Positions 17,428-26,933 of a DNA stretch of 64,000 nt are shown here, piece by piece. The stretch comes from Marinomonas algicola. GTDB taxonomy: Bacteria > Pseudomonadota > Gammaproteobacteria > Pseudomonadales > Marinomonadaceae. A program made the translations under genes and the position numbers. The stretch covers positions 1 to 64,000 of the forward strand of contig NZ_CP061941.1 of the NCBI RefSeq assembly GCF_014805825.1, given 5' to 3'. Each line of letters starts with the position of its first letter. Positions within the stretch are counted from its first letter, which is position 1. The notes beneath the pieces are model-generated. The model was not told where the DNA came from, ran no database searches, and saw only the letters and a list, made by a program, of their open reading frames with translations.

Positions 17428-17539
17428 AGTGCGGATTCCAAATATAGTATTCGGTCGTATTATAAGCACTTTACTGCTAACTCCACAGAAGTTTTGCGTT
17501 ACAATAGGCGATACTATTGATACATGTTGTTGGATTGCT

Positions 17540-18439
17540 ATGTCTTTTATTTCTTCTTCATTAATTACGGTTATTAAATTAATGAGTCACCTTCCCTTCT
17601 CGACCGTTCAGACAATGGGTCAAGTTGCGGGTAAGACAGTGTTGCGTTTTGATCGTAGAACTCAATCTGCCATTCATAGAAATTTACAGTTATGTTTTCC
17701 TGAGTTATCGCTAAAAGACAGACAGACAATAGCGAAGAAGCGTCTTGGCTACATGGGCCAAACCTTAGCCGAAATGAGTCACTTATGGGTAAAACCTGCC
17801 TCAGAAAGTCTCAATCTGATCGAGACTTCATCGAGTTCTCAAGGGTATGATAACCAAGCTTTTCTGGATGCCTTATCTGATGATGGTGGTGTTATTATTC
17901 TTGCTCCTCATTTAGGAAACTGGGAAATGATGAGCTATTACGTTTCTCAATATCGTAAAATGACCGCGATGTATCGTCCGCAAAAAGACGCTAAATTGAA
18001 CCAATTTATTCTGGATGCAAGGCAGCAAGCTGGGTCTGAATTAGCGCCGACGAATCGTCGAGGTGTTATGCAGCTGATGAAAGCCTTGAAAGGCCTTAAT
18101 GGTATGGTGGGCATTTTACCTGATCAAGTGCCTCAAAAAGGCAGCGGCGTGTTTGCGCCCTTTTTTGGGGTCTCGGCTTACACCATGACATTGGCACATC
18201 AATTAGCATTGAAGACAAATGCAAAAGTGTTTGTTGGGTCAGCGTTTCAAATAAAAAAGGGTTACCGTGTTAAGATTGTTCCTGTAGAGCCTGATTTTTA
18301 CAGTGACGATGAAACGGAATCGGCGGCCTCTTTGAATCAAACCATAGAATCATTAATACGATTATACCCAGAGCAGTACCAGTGGGAGTACAAACGTTTT
18401 AAGTTGCAACCTGATAATAAAGAGTCTCTTTATAAATAA
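17540..18439 (+). CDS. Lysophospholipid acyltransferase family protein (LpxL/HtrB-like)
   Basis: The 299-residue product belongs to the lipid A late-acyltransferase superfamily. It has an N-terminal membrane anchor, the catalytic H-x4-E motif in APHLGNWE and the downstream blocks MYRPQKDAKLN, GILPDQVPQKGSGVFAPFFG and a C-terminal QYQWEYKRFK. It probably transfers a secondary acyl chain to lipid A or a related glycolipid at the inner membrane. A longer frame opens at 17402, but that would overlap gmhB. The start at 17540 (MSFISS) is better, with TTGGAT upstream. Its neighbour gmhB supports an envelope role. Confidence 0.88.
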   Translation: MSFISSSLITVIKLMSHLPFSTVQTMGQVAGKTVLRFDRRTQSAIHRNLQLCFPELSLKDRQTIAKKRLGYMGQTLAEMSHLWVKPASESLNLIETSSSSQGYDNQAFLDALSDDGGVIILAPHLGNWEMMSYYVSQYRKMTAMYRPQKDAKLNQFILDARQQAGSELAPTNRRGVMQLMKALKGLNGMVGILPDQVPQKGSGVFAPFFGVSAYTMTLAHQLALKTNAKVFVGSAFQIKKGYRVKIVPVEPDFYSDDETESAASLNQTIESLIRLYPEQYQWEYKRFKLQPDNKESLYK

Positions 18440-18456
18440 CGTGGTTTAGGTTTCTC

Positions 18457-18927
18457 TTAGTCCTCTTTAATGCTGGCAAAAATAGCTTTATGGCAGGCTC
18501 CCAACAAGTCTTGCGGAGCGAGTCCTATATCCAGACCTCTCTTGCCCCCACTAACATAAATCCGATTAAATTCTTTGGCGCTGTCATCAATACAGGTGGC
18601 AAGGCCTTTCTTTTGACCAATCGGACTGATACCGCCAACAAGATAGCCCGTGAGTCGTTCTGCATTTTTAGGATCAGCCATATGCAATTTTTTGACTTTG
18701 AATGCATTAGACACCTTTTTAAGGTTTAACGTACTGGTTACTGGGACGATGGCGACAAAAGTTGATTTATCATCGGTCACTAGAAGTGTCTTAAATACTT
18801 GGTTTGGATTCAGGTTTAATTTTTCAGCCGCTTCCATACCAAAGTTTGTGCAATGTGTATCGTGCTCGTATTCGTGAATACTGTAGGGGATGTTTTGCTG
18901 TTTTAAACGTTTACAAGCGGGTGTCAT
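18457..18927 (-). CDS. ybaK: Cys-tRNA(Pro)/Cys-tRNA(Cys) deacylase YbaK
   Basis: The 156-residue YbaK/ProX-domain protein hydrolyses mischarged Cys-tRNA(Pro) in trans. Features include the N-terminal DTHCTNFGMEAAEKL, the KTLLV strand, VSNAFKVKKLHMADPKNAER with the conserved lysine, GYLVGGISPIGQKK with the catalytic-loop GGISP, and VSGGKRGLDIGLAP near the end. The length is standard. It stands alone between the convergent acyltransferase gene and the trk genes. Confidence 0.93.
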   Translation of the reverse strand: MTPACKRLKQQNIPYSIHEYEHDTHCTNFGMEAAEKLNLNPNQVFKTLLVTDDKSTFVAIVPVTSTLNLKKVSNAFKVKKLHMADPKNAERLTGYLVGGISPIGQKKGLATCIDDSAKEFNRIYVSGGKRGLDIGLAPQDLLGACHKAIFASIKED

Positions 18928-19012
18928 TGTCTTCCTTCCTAATTCATAAATAAAACATCTGAGCGAACAAAATACGTTTCTTCCAGTGTCTTTAAATTAA
19001 CGAGTATAGCGT

Positions 19013-20461
19013 CTATTTTTGCCAAAACATTGGGGTAAACAAAACTAATAAAGTAAATACCTCTAAGCGCCCCAACAGCATAGCAAAGCACAGCATCCAT
19101 TTAGCTGGATCATTGATGCTTCCAAAATTTGCGGCCACTTCGCCTAAGCCAGGACCTAAGTTATTCAAGGTGGCGGCCACAGCCGACCAAGCGGTCACCT
19201 GATCTATTCCTGTGGCCATCAAACCAACCATCAAGATAACGTACACAATTAAGTAAGCGGAAAAGAAACCCCAAACGGCGGAAATGACATTTTCAGGAAT
19301 CGCTTTACCGCCCAGTTTAACTGGAATAACCGCACTAGGATGCACTAAACGTTGAATCTCTCGTAGCCCCTGTTTAAGGATCAAAAGAATACGGATGACC
19401 TTCATACCGCCACCCGTTGAGCTAGCACAACCACCAGCAAACGATGTGACAATGAGAAGGAAAGGTAAAAAGTGTGGCCAACTGGCAAAGTCTGAAGTAC
19501 TAAACCCTGCTGTAGTGGCAATGGAAACACTTTCGAAAATAGCGAAACGAAGAGCGGTTGACCATTCGAAGGAAGACGTAATGCCCAATACAATCGTTGA
19601 AAGGCTAATCGTGCAAAGCAAAATGAATAAGAAAAATTTCACTTCAGGGTCTTTAAAGTAATGCCAAATACTGCGATGACGCCAGGCAAAAAAGTGCAAG
19701 GCAAAATTCACGGCGGCAATAATCATAAAGGCCACACAAATCAACTCAATGACTGGACTGTTGAAATAGCCAATACTGGCATCATGCGTTGAAAACCCAC
19801 CAATAGCGACCGTCGAAAAACTATGGCAGATAGCATCGAATAATGTCATGCCTGCGGCCCAATACCCAAACGCGCACAAGAGCGTTAACGTGGCATAGAT
19901 ATACCAAAGCGCTTTTGCTGTTTCTGCGATACGAGGCGTCAGCTTAGAGTCTTTCACTGGGCCTGGTGTTTCTGCTCGATACAGCTGCATTCCCCCTATT
20001 CCCAACATGGGCATGATCGCGACAGCCAATACGATGATCCCCATACCGCCTAACCATTGTAATAATTGGCGATAGAATAAAATGGATTTGGGGAGATCGT
20101 CTAACCCTGTAAGGATAGTTGCTCCTGTTGTTGTTAAACCTGACAAGGACTCAAATAAAGCGTCGGTAAAACTTAATGCGGCGGAGTCGGTCAGCATAAA
20201 AGGTACGGAACCGAACAGTCCTAGAACAGACCAAAATAGTACCGTTATAATAAAGCCGTCTCTAATGCTCAGATCTTGCTTTTGAGTTCTGAAAGGCAAC
20301 CAGAGGCAGAATCCTCCTAGTAAATTTACGCCTAATGCGTAAATAAAAGCGTTCATTGCTCCGTCGTTATAGATGAGAGAAACCATCATTGGCGGAATCA
20401 AGGTTAGGCTAAACACCATAACCAGTAGTCCTATAACGCGAAGAATAACCTGAATGTGCAT
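19013..20461 (-). CDS. trkH: Trk system potassium uptake protein TrkH
   Basis: TrkH is the membrane-embedded K+ channel subunit of the Trk system. The 482-residue protein shows four pore repeats with selectivity-filter segments: TTTGATI, VAIGGFST, TTAGFST and NNLGPGL. Each is flanked by hydrophobic helices, and the gating-loop region GGCASSTGGGMKVIR is present. The size fits the SKT family. It lies directly downstream of trkA on the same strand, giving a trkA-trkH unit for potassium homeostasis, which matters for a marine osmolyte balance. Confidence 0.95.
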   Translation of the reverse strand: MHIQVILRVIGLLVMVFSLTLIPPMMVSLIYNDGAMNAFIYALGVNLLGGFCLWLPFRTQKQDLSIRDGFIITVLFWSVLGLFGSVPFMLTDSAALSFTDALFESLSGLTTTGATILTGLDDLPKSILFYRQLLQWLGGMGIIVLAVAIMPMLGIGGMQLYRAETPGPVKDSKLTPRIAETAKALWYIYATLTLLCAFGYWAAGMTLFDAICHSFSTVAIGGFSTHDASIGYFNSPVIELICVAFMIIAAVNFALHFFAWRHRSIWHYFKDPEVKFFLFILLCTISLSTIVLGITSSFEWSTALRFAIFESVSIATTAGFSTSDFASWPHFLPFLLIVTSFAGGCASSTGGGMKVIRILLILKQGLREIQRLVHPSAVIPVKLGGKAIPENVISAVWGFFSAYLIVYVILMVGLMATGIDQVTAWSAVAATLNNLGPGLGEVAANFGSINDPAKWMLCFAMLLGRLEVFTLLVLFTPMFWQK

Positions 20462-20570
20462 GTCTTATCCTTGATGAAAGAGACGTATAAACGGTATTGT
20501 TAATGTTATGTGTCGGAAAAAAGTTAAGCCTGTCGGCTTTTCCTCTTTCTTAATAGAGCGGCAAACGTAT

Positions 20571-21944
20571 TTAGAAAAAGGTTAGGCCCACCTGAAACAA
20601 TTGCTCTACGGCTGAAATTTGCTTCTTATTTGAGACGAAGATAATGATGTGGTCTTCTGCTTGAATCATCAGGTCGCCGGTTGCAATCAATACTTCATCA
20701 CCTCGTACAACGGCTCCAATGGTCGCACCTTCTGGTAAATTTATATTAGCAATGCTGCGACCAACGACTTTAGACGATCGGTAATCTCCATGCGCTATGG
20801 CCTCTAATGCTTCTGCGGCACCTTTTCGAAGAGAGTGGACATTGACTACATCTCCTCGACGGATAAAAGATAACAATGAGCTAATGGTCGTCTGTTGAGG
20901 AGAGATCGCAATATCGATCATGCCTTCCTGCACAATATCAACATAAGCTGGATTATTAATGATGGTCATAACGGTGCGGACGCCAAGTCGTTTGGCCAGC
21001 ATTGATGACATGATATTGGCTTCATCATTATTCGTTAAGGCACAAAAAACATCGGTCGATTCAATATTTTCTTCTAGCAATAACTCTTGTTTAGAGGCGT
21101 CTCCGTGCAACACAATCGTATTATCGAGCGTCTCTGACAAGTATCGACAACGTGCTGAACCTCGTTCAATGATTTTTACTCGATATTCTTTTTCCAGTGT
21201 TCTAGCAAGGCGTTCACCAATATTGCCACCACCCGCAATAATAATTCTACGATAAGGTGTGTCTAATGGGCGCAGTTCACTCATGACATCCAACACATCT
21301 CTTTGTGCTGTCAAAAAGAAAACTTCATCATGGGCGCGGATTTCGGTATTACCATCAGGTGTAATGGAATGGCCATCTCGATAGATTGCAGCGATGCGTG
21401 TTTGAATTGAAGGCATGTGTTCCTTTAAGAAACTAATGGGTTGGTTAATAAGAGGCCCACCAGTTTCTGCTTTTACGACAACCAACTGCACTTTGCCATT
21501 AGCAAACTCCATTACCTGTAAAGCACCGGGATAACGAATCAATCTTTGCAAATGTTGTGTGACGGCTTTTTCTGGACTGATACGAACGTCGATAGGCAGC
21601 GCGCTATCATCAAATAATTGCGGGTACTTCGAATAAGCACTGGAGCGAACTCGCCCAATTTTTGTAGGCGTTTTGAAAAGTGTGAAAGCCACTTGGCAAG
21701 CCACCATGTTCGTTTCATCATGGTTGCTTACGGCGATCAGCATATCGGCATCATCGCAGCCTGCTTGCTCTAATATTTCTGGGTGAGCGCCATTGCCTTC
21801 AACTGTTTGGATGTCTAATCTATCTTGTAATTCTCGTAAGAGCTTGCCGTCTACATCGATGACGGTGATGTCATTATCTTCATTCGCTAAGTTTTCTGCG
21901 AGTGTCGCTCCAACTTGTCCTGCACCTATGATTATGATTTTCAT
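20571..21944 (-). CDS. trkA: Trk system potassium transport regulator TrkA
   Basis: TrkA is the cytosolic nucleotide-binding ring that gates TrkH. The 457-residue protein contains two RCK halves. Each has a Rossmann motif, GAGQVGATLAENL at the N-terminus and GGGNIGERLARTL in the middle, and a following TrkA-C domain. The length matches E. coli TrkA (458). It follows rsmB on the same strand after 267 bp, the conserved order fmt-rsmB-trkA, with trkH downstream. Confidence 0.96.
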   Translation of the reverse strand: MKIIIIGAGQVGATLAENLANEDNDITVIDVDGKLLRELQDRLDIQTVEGNGAHPEILEQAGCDDADMLIAVSNHDETNMVACQVAFTLFKTPTKIGRVRSSAYSKYPQLFDDSALPIDVRISPEKAVTQHLQRLIRYPGALQVMEFANGKVQLVVVKAETGGPLINQPISFLKEHMPSIQTRIAAIYRDGHSITPDGNTEIRAHDEVFFLTAQRDVLDVMSELRPLDTPYRRIIIAGGGNIGERLARTLEKEYRVKIIERGSARCRYLSETLDNTIVLHGDASKQELLLEENIESTDVFCALTNNDEANIMSSMLAKRLGVRTVMTIINNPAYVDIVQEGMIDIAISPQQTTISSLLSFIRRGDVVNVHSLRKGAAEALEAIAHGDYRSSKVVGRSIANINLPEGATIGAVVRGDEVLIATGDLMIQAEDHIIIFVSNKKQISAVEQLFQVGLTFF

Positions 21945-22145
21945 ACAGTACCTTGATTGACTGAAATAATAGACAAAGGTCGAGCCTAGCTGTCCGCTTC
22001 AAGAGTCAAATTTAAATTGTGAATGTAATAGTATCTTTGTGGTGATGTGTTGGGCTAATGTTAAACCCATTAGGTTAATTAATTAATGCTGTTTTCTAAA
22101 TATTATAAAATAATGTGTGTTTCTTATTTAAACTCTTTATATCTA

Positions 22146-22175
22146 AACAAAGAAGTCATGATTGACTCCTTTGTT
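22146..22175 (-). terminator. Hairpin downstream of rsmB
   Basis: AACAAAG and AGTCA pair with TGACT and CTTTGTT around a TGAT loop, with one bulged mismatch. The hairpin lies 37 bp past the rsmB stop codon. The T-run on the - strand is short (GTTTAG), so it is a weak candidate intrinsic terminator separating fmt-rsmB from trkA. Confidence 0.5.
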
Positions 22176-22211
22176 GGTGTGTATTTTTACTCTAATGGCT
22201 CCCTGTTTGTT

Positions 22212-23564
22212 TTATCTGCTTTGAGCTATTTTTTCTAGTAAACAATAATAAAATCCATCATGCCCTTGTTTTTGGGGTAACAGTTGTCTCCCATGTTGTA
22301 CTTTAACGCCGCACTCTTCTGGTAGGTCTAATGCTTTTTCAATAGCATCATCGTGTGTTTCGAGAAAGCGTGCTATTTGAAGCGCGTTCTCTTCTTCCAA
22401 AATTGAACAGGTGGCGTAAAGCAGTTGTCCTCCTGGCGCAAGGGTCTTCCAGACAGCGTGCAAAATGTTTTTTTGAGTATGCGTAAGCTCTTCGACTTCT
22501 TTTGGTTTTCTATTGATTTTAATATCTGGGTTTCTTCGAATAACACCGGTCGCTGAGCAAGGTGCATCCAATAAGATTTTGTCAAACGATTGTCCGTCCC
22601 ACCATGAATCCGTATCACTTGCGTCTGCACAAATTACCTTTGCCGATAATTGTAAACGATCTAAATTTTCATGTATTTTATCTAAACGCCAAGGTTCCAA
22701 TTCAAGAGCGGTGACATCTAGGTTGGCTCTTTCTAGTAAATGACCTGTTTTACCGCCAGGTGCTGCGCAAGCATCCAAGACTTTTTCTCCCTCTTTTAAG
22801 TCTAAAATAAAGGCCGCTAATTGAGCTGATTCATCTTGCACACTAAAATAGCCTAGTTCGAAATGAGGTAATTGATTCACCCTAACCGGTTTTTTAAGAT
22901 ACAAAGAAGAGGATGAAAACAGGCCTTTTTCTGTATCTATATCTTCTGATAACAATAGCTCTATCGCTGTTTCACGTGAAACATGGCGCTCATTTACTCT
23001 AAGACACATAGGTGGATGGCTGTTATTTGCGTCAACAATGGCGTCTAGGTTATCCGGCCAGTGTTTTTTTAAACGTTTCATAAACCACTTAGGATGAACG
23101 TATTCTACTGAAGGCATAGAATCAATGGCCGCAATGATGGCATCTTTTTCTCTTAAATAGCGACGTAATACGGCATTGATTAACTTTCCAGCCCAATTCT
23201 TATTTAATTCTTTGGACGCCTCAACCGCTTCATTAACGGCCGCATGGTCCGGTGTGTCCATATAGTCAATTTGATACAACCCTATTAGCAAGGCGGCATA
23301 CAGGTCGTAGTCTTCCTCTTCAAATGGTTGTTGCAACATGCTTAAGGCAATACTGTTAAGTTTTGGATACCATCGACAAACGCCAAAACAAATTTCTTTC
23401 AACTTTGCTTGATGTTCACTGTGAACACGACTGGCGTGTTTTGTAAGTTGAGTACTAAGCGAGCCTTTGTTTTGCAATACGCCAGTGATAACTGCTATAG
23501 AAACGGAGCGGGCCGTTAAATAAAGTACAGACGATTCTGAAAAGTATTGGTGTTTATCCGTCAT
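22212..23564 (-). CDS. rsmB: 16S rRNA (cytosine-967-C5)-methyltransferase RsmB
   Basis: RsmB methylates C967 of 16S rRNA using SAM. The product has an N-terminal NusB-like RNA-binding domain (about 1-150, with AAVNEAVEASKELNKNWAGK) and a C-terminal Rossmann methyltransferase domain with VLDACAAPGGKTGHLLE, the PCSATGVIRRNPDIK motif and the second catalytic cysteine in LLYATCSILEEEN. The start at 23564 gives 450 residues and an 11-bp overlap with fmt. A longer frame would run far into fmt. A perfect parS site lies inside the coding sequence. Confidence 0.95.
   Translation of the reverse strand: MTDKHQYFSESSVLYLTARSVSIAVITGVLQNKGSLSTQLTKHASRVHSEHQAKLKEICFGVCRWYPKLNSIALSMLQQPFEEEDYDLYAALLIGLYQIDYMDTPDHAAVNEAVEASKELNKNWAGKLINAVLRRYLREKDAIIAAIDSMPSVEYVHPKWFMKRLKKHWPDNLDAIVDANNSHPPMCLRVNERHVSRETAIELLLSEDIDTEKGLFSSSSLYLKKPVRVNQLPHFELGYFSVQDESAQLAAFILDLKEGEKVLDACAAPGGKTGHLLERANLDVTALELEPWRLDKIHENLDRLQLSAKVICADASDTDSWWDGQSFDKILLDAPCSATGVIRRNPDIKINRKPKEVEELTHTQKNILHAVWKTLAPGGQLLYATCSILEEENALQIARFLETHDDAIEKALDLPEECGVKVQHGRQLLPQKQGHDGFYYCLLEKIAQSR
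22968..22983. promoter_or_regulatory. parS centromere site, perfect consensus
   Basis: TGTTTCACGTGAAACA is an exact match to the palindromic ParB-binding parS consensus known from Pseudomonas and Bacillus. It is embedded in the rsmB coding region. Chance occurrence of a given 16-mer in this window is about 1.5 in 100,000. The origin-proximal location fits chromosomal ParB/Spo0J loading. The parA and parB genes themselves are not in the window. Confidence 0.93.
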
Positions 23565-24576
23565 GAGATACGCCTTGAGTAAGAGTTTGACCAACCTGAA
23601 GAAGATCACTGTGTTTCCCATTTAGCGCATCTTTCACGGTTAAACGTTTTCCACCAGCGAATTGAATTACAGTAAGGGCAAGCGTACCTTTTCCTGTTGC
23701 AATGTGTACCGCGTCTTTTGTGACTTGAATGATTTCCCCCGCGGCTGATTTGGAGACCATTGCCTCGTCAATAAGATGCGCACCATGAATTCTCATTGTG
23801 CCTTTACTCGTTTCTGTATAAGCAACAGGCCAAGGAGATAACCCCAGTACTTTTCGTTCCAGAGTTACGGCTTCGGCGGTCCAATCTATCTCCCCTTCTT
23901 GTTTTACTAATTTTGATGCATAACAAGCAAGTTGATCATCTTGTACTTCACTCTGTAGCTGACCTGAATCTAATTGATCTAAAGCGTTAATTAAAGCCTG
24001 GCCACCAAGAACGGCCAGTTTATCATGTAGCTCGCCTGAGGTTTGATTTGGTTCTATCTGGCAATGCGCTTTCAGTAACATATCGCCTGTATCCAAGCCC
24101 ACATCCATTTGCATGATAGTAATACCCGTTTCGGAGTCCCCGGCCATCACGGCTCGATGAATCGGTGCCGCTCCGCGCCATCTGGGCAGCAGAGAGGCAT
24201 GGACATTAAGACAGCCTAATCTGGGGGTGTCTAATACCGTTTTCGGTAAAATCAATCCATAGGCGGCAACAATCATTACGTCTGCGTTTAGAGCAGACAA
24301 CATATTACGGTCTTCTTCTTGTTTAAAGTTCAATGGCTGATAAACAGGAATGTCATGTTCTATTGCAAGCGCTTTTACTGGGCTGGGTATAAGTTTTTGG
24401 CCTCTCCCAGAAGGTCTATCCGGTTGCGTATACGCGGCAACAATTTGATAATTACGGTCTGCTGCATGATCGATTAAAGACTGTAAACTGGATGCAGCAA
24501 ACTCTGGCGTACCTGCAAAAATAATACGTAAGGGTTGAACGTCCGTATCTCTAAAAGTAATTGAATTGTCTGGCAT
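23554..24576 (-). CDS. fmt: Methionyl-tRNA formyltransferase
   Basis: Fmt formylates initiator Met-tRNA with 10-formyl-THF. The protein shows RIIFAGTPEFAASSL near the N-terminus, the substrate-entry loop PDRPSGRGQKL, the catalytic region NVHASLLPRWRGAAPIHRAV with the conserved Asn-His pair, and a C-terminal OB-like domain. The ATG at 24576 is preceded by GGAG at 9 bp spacing and gives 340 residues. The in-frame TTG upstream lies inside that ribosome binding site. The N-terminus carries about 15 more residues than E. coli Fmt. It overlaps rsmB by 11 bp. Confidence 0.96.
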   Translation of the reverse strand: MPDNSITFRDTDVQPLRIIFAGTPEFAASSLQSLIDHAADRNYQIVAAYTQPDRPSGRGQKLIPSPVKALAIEHDIPVYQPLNFKQEEDRNMLSALNADVMIVAAYGLILPKTVLDTPRLGCLNVHASLLPRWRGAAPIHRAVMAGDSETGITIMQMDVGLDTGDMLLKAHCQIEPNQTSGELHDKLAVLGGQALINALDQLDSGQLQSEVQDDQLACYASKLVKQEGEIDWTAEAVTLERKVLGLSPWPVAYTETSKGTMRIHGAHLIDEAMVSKSAAGEIIQVTKDAVHIATGKGTLALTVIQFAGGKRLTVKDALNGKHSDLLQVGQTLTQGVSHDG

Positions 24577-24624
24577 GGAATAAGTCTCCAAAGTAAAAGT
24601 AAGTTAGAAACCACAAGGCGGATA

Positions 24625-24653
24625 AAAAGAAAAAATCAGGCCGAGGCCTGATT
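24625..24653 (-). terminator. Rho-independent terminator between def and fmt
   Basis: AATCAGGCC-GA-GGCCTGATT (24634-24653) is a 9-bp perfect stem. On the - strand it is followed by a run of T with a single C interruption (reading TTTTTTCTTTTT). It lies 58 bp after the def stop codon. fmt is therefore probably expressed by partial read-through or from its own promoter in the remaining 50 bp or so. Confidence 0.85.
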
Positions 24654-24710
24654 CTAAACAGTTAATCGGTTTGCATAGAAACCAAGGTAAAGCGCATAGT
24701 CCTGAATGAT

Positions 24711-25217
24711 TCAGTCTTTCATCTTCTTGAGTTTAAGCAGCTTCGTTTTAATGCGGTTGCGTTTTAAAGGTGATAAATAATCCACCATAAGTTTGCCATC
24801 TAAGTGATCGATTTCATGCTGAACACAAACCGCCAATAGCTCATCTACATCCATTTGAAACGCTTTACCATGACGATCGAGCGCTTTCACTCTGACTTTT
24901 GCCGCGCGATAAATATGTTCATAAAACCCTGGAACCGATAAACAGCCTTCTTGTTGTTCATTTGGCGCATCATCAAGCACCTCAAACTCAGGGTTGATGA
25001 ACACGATCGGATCATTTTTTTCTTCCGAAAAGTCCATAACAACTAAGCGGTGATGATAATTCACTTGTGTGGCCGCCAGCCCCAGACCGTTTTCGTCATA
25101 CATTGTTTCAAGCATATCGTCGATCATCGTTTGCAGTTCTGGAGTAAACTCTGTGATGGGTTTAGCTACAGTTCGTAAGCGCGGATCAGGGAATTCTAAT
25201 ACCGGTAATACAGCCAT
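24711..25217 (-). CDS. def: Peptide deformylase
   Basis: Def removes the formyl group from nascent N-termini, using Fe2+ or a similar metal. The three signature motifs are present: GLGLAATQ (44-51), EGCLSV with metal-ligand Cys92, and QHEIDHLDG with His134, the catalytic Glu135 and His138. The start at 25217 (MAVLPVLEF) gives 168 residues, the class I length. An upstream start at 25232 would add five residues. It precedes fmt as in most gammaproteobacteria, but a terminator separates them. Confidence 0.97.
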   Translation of the reverse strand: MAVLPVLEFPDPRLRTVAKPITEFTPELQTMIDDMLETMYDENGLGLAATQVNYHHRLVVMDFSEEKNDPIVFINPEFEVLDDAPNEQQEGCLSVPGFYEHIYRAAKVRVKALDRHGKAFQMDVDELLAVCVQHEIDHLDGKLMVDYLSPLKRNRIKTKLLKLKKMKD

Positions 25218-25529
25218 AATAATTTTCCACAATTCAGTTCTATGTTGATCTTCTCACGTCTGCTTTATTTGGGAGTGATCAATGAAGGTCCAAATGCAAC
25301 CCCAAACGTAATATAGACATTGAAATGAACAACTAGTCATAATTTAATGAGCCTATTGTAACGTATGTTAAAAGATTGATCAGCGTTTCTGTGGAGTCAA
25401 TTACACAATTATGTTTGAATTAATAAAAGCATTATTTAGGACAAGTAATGTTTGAGCGCCTACAGGCTCAATATTTAATGAATGATTAATGTATGGCTTT
25501 ATTGTTGATTGACAGCTAAGGAAAGCACA
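25218..25529. other. Divergent def/dprA intergenic region
   Basis: 312 bp are AT-rich and without a convincing gene. A 13-codon frame starting at 25448 has a good AGGA upstream, but it has no recognisable content. A small dyad TGAGC/GCTCA around 25453-25470 falls inside it. Many gammaproteobacteria carry a LysM-domain gene here; none is seen. Promoters for def and dprA should lie in this stretch. Confidence 0.6.
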
Positions 25530-26792
25530 ATGACGATACAACTCTCTTTTGACAGCCTCGCTGACCCGAAAAATAATCGACCGCTTAACCTATTAGATTG
25601 GTTAAGTCTAAGTTTAATGAAGGGGGCGGGACCGACACGCTTAGATCGCCTTTGGCAATATTTAACCTTGCTTGAAATGGAAGGAGATCATGAGGCCACT
25701 TTTTGTTCTGAGCTAGATACTCATTTATTCATCAAATTAAAATGGCCAAAAGACGCCGCTCATCAAGCGGGGCTGTATTGCCAACAAAGAGTGCTATCGG
25801 CTGAAACGGAGTCTAAATTGCAGCACACTCTAGAATGGTTAAAAGACGAATCACATCATTTAATTATAAAAGGCGACATGGATTACCCTATCAAGTTAAG
25901 CGAAATTCCAGTCCCCCCTATTCTTTTATACGTAAAAGGTAACCTTGAGTGTCTGTCCAGGGTTTGTTTGGGGATGGTAGGGGCACGACGCTGTAGCCAT
26001 TATGGTCGCCAGTTGGGCTTTCAATTTTCCAAGCAGCTAAGTGAAGAAGGTATAACGGTAGTTAGTGGTGGCGCAACGGGCATAGACAGTGCCGCCCATG
26101 AAGGTGCCAATGCCGTTAATAGGCCGAATATTGCGGTTATGGGGACTGGCTTTGAAAAGCTTTATCCGAAAGCGAATGTTCGTTTGTTTGAGAATATTTT
26201 AAAAGCAGGCGGTGCTTGGGTCAGTGAGTACCCATTGATGACATCGGCTCGCCCTAATCTATTTCCTCCCCGTAACCGTATTATCAGTGGGTTAAGTGAA
26301 GGTGTTCTGGTTGTGGAAGCCACGGAGAAAAGCGGATCATTGATTAGCGCGAGTTACGCTTTACAACATAACAGAGAGGTCTTTGCTATTCCTGGTAGAA
26401 TTGATCAAAACAATGCTCAAGGCTGCCATCGTCTGATTCAACAAGGGGCCACTTTAGTTATGGATGTGGACGATGTGTTAAACGAGTTGGTTCCCGTTAT
26501 GGTGTCATCTCAGTCGCCAATCACTCAATCAAAAGGGAGTCATGAAGGACGGGCCCGATCAATACTCATGCAACCGGTCGAGGTGCCAATATCATCCTTA
26601 TCTAGCGTTGCTCGGTCAGTACTGGTTTGTTTTAACAAAGTTGATAAAGAAAGCATTCTAGAATTTTCTGATTTTATGGATGTGATTGGCTGTAGTATCA
26701 GTGACTTAATGCAAGCTTTGGTTGAGTTAGAAATGTTGGCTTGTATTGAACCGTATACCACGGGATATCGACGTTGTTATTGTTATCCTTAG
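25530..26792 (+). CDS. dprA: DNA processing protein DprA (Smf)
   Basis: DprA protects incoming single-stranded DNA during natural transformation and loads RecA onto it. The 420-residue protein has the Rossmann-like core with MVGARRCSHYGRQLG, VSGGATGIDSAAHEGA, MGTGFEKLYPKAN and FPPRNRIISGLSEGVLVVEA. Behind it is a C-terminal winged-helix-like DML1 region (about 360-420). The ATG at 25530 is preceded by AAGGA at 7 bp. A TTG seven codons earlier is less likely. Its presence suggests at least latent competence. The usual downstream neighbour tsaC is missing. Confidence 0.95.
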   Translation: MTIQLSFDSLADPKNNRPLNLLDWLSLSLMKGAGPTRLDRLWQYLTLLEMEGDHEATFCSELDTHLFIKLKWPKDAAHQAGLYCQQRVLSAETESKLQHTLEWLKDESHHLIIKGDMDYPIKLSEIPVPPILLYVKGNLECLSRVCLGMVGARRCSHYGRQLGFQFSKQLSEEGITVVSGGATGIDSAAHEGANAVNRPNIAVMGTGFEKLYPKANVRLFENILKAGGAWVSEYPLMTSARPNLFPPRNRIISGLSEGVLVVEATEKSGSLISASYALQHNREVFAIPGRIDQNNAQGCHRLIQQGATLVMDVDDVLNELVPVMVSSQSPITQSKGSHEGRARSILMQPVEVPISSLSSVARSVLVCFNKVDKESILEFSDFMDVIGCSISDLMQALVELEMLACIEPYTTGYRRCYCYP

Positions 26793-26933
26793 TCATTTGG
26801 ACCGTTAGAATAGCAGAATAGATGTGTCAAAAGGTGAACTGACATTGGATGTAGGCAATGGTCCGATGAGAGAAAAGTAGAGCTAGAGTAAACCGGTGCT
26901 GTTTCTGTATATTTTGTTTTGAGGAATGTGACT

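Noticed and set aside
17402..17539. N-terminal extension of the acyltransferase frame
   Set aside because: The added 46 residues overlap the gmhB start and are not typical of the family; an internal ATG gives the expected length.
23565..23621. Longer rsmB start
   Set aside because: Would extend 68 bp into fmt and add residues unlike the RsmB N-terminus. The start at 23564 gives a normal overlap.
25448..25489. 13-codon frame with a good AGGA site upstream of dprA
   Set aside because: Too short to judge, with no leader-peptide signature such as repeated codons and no attenuator behind it.
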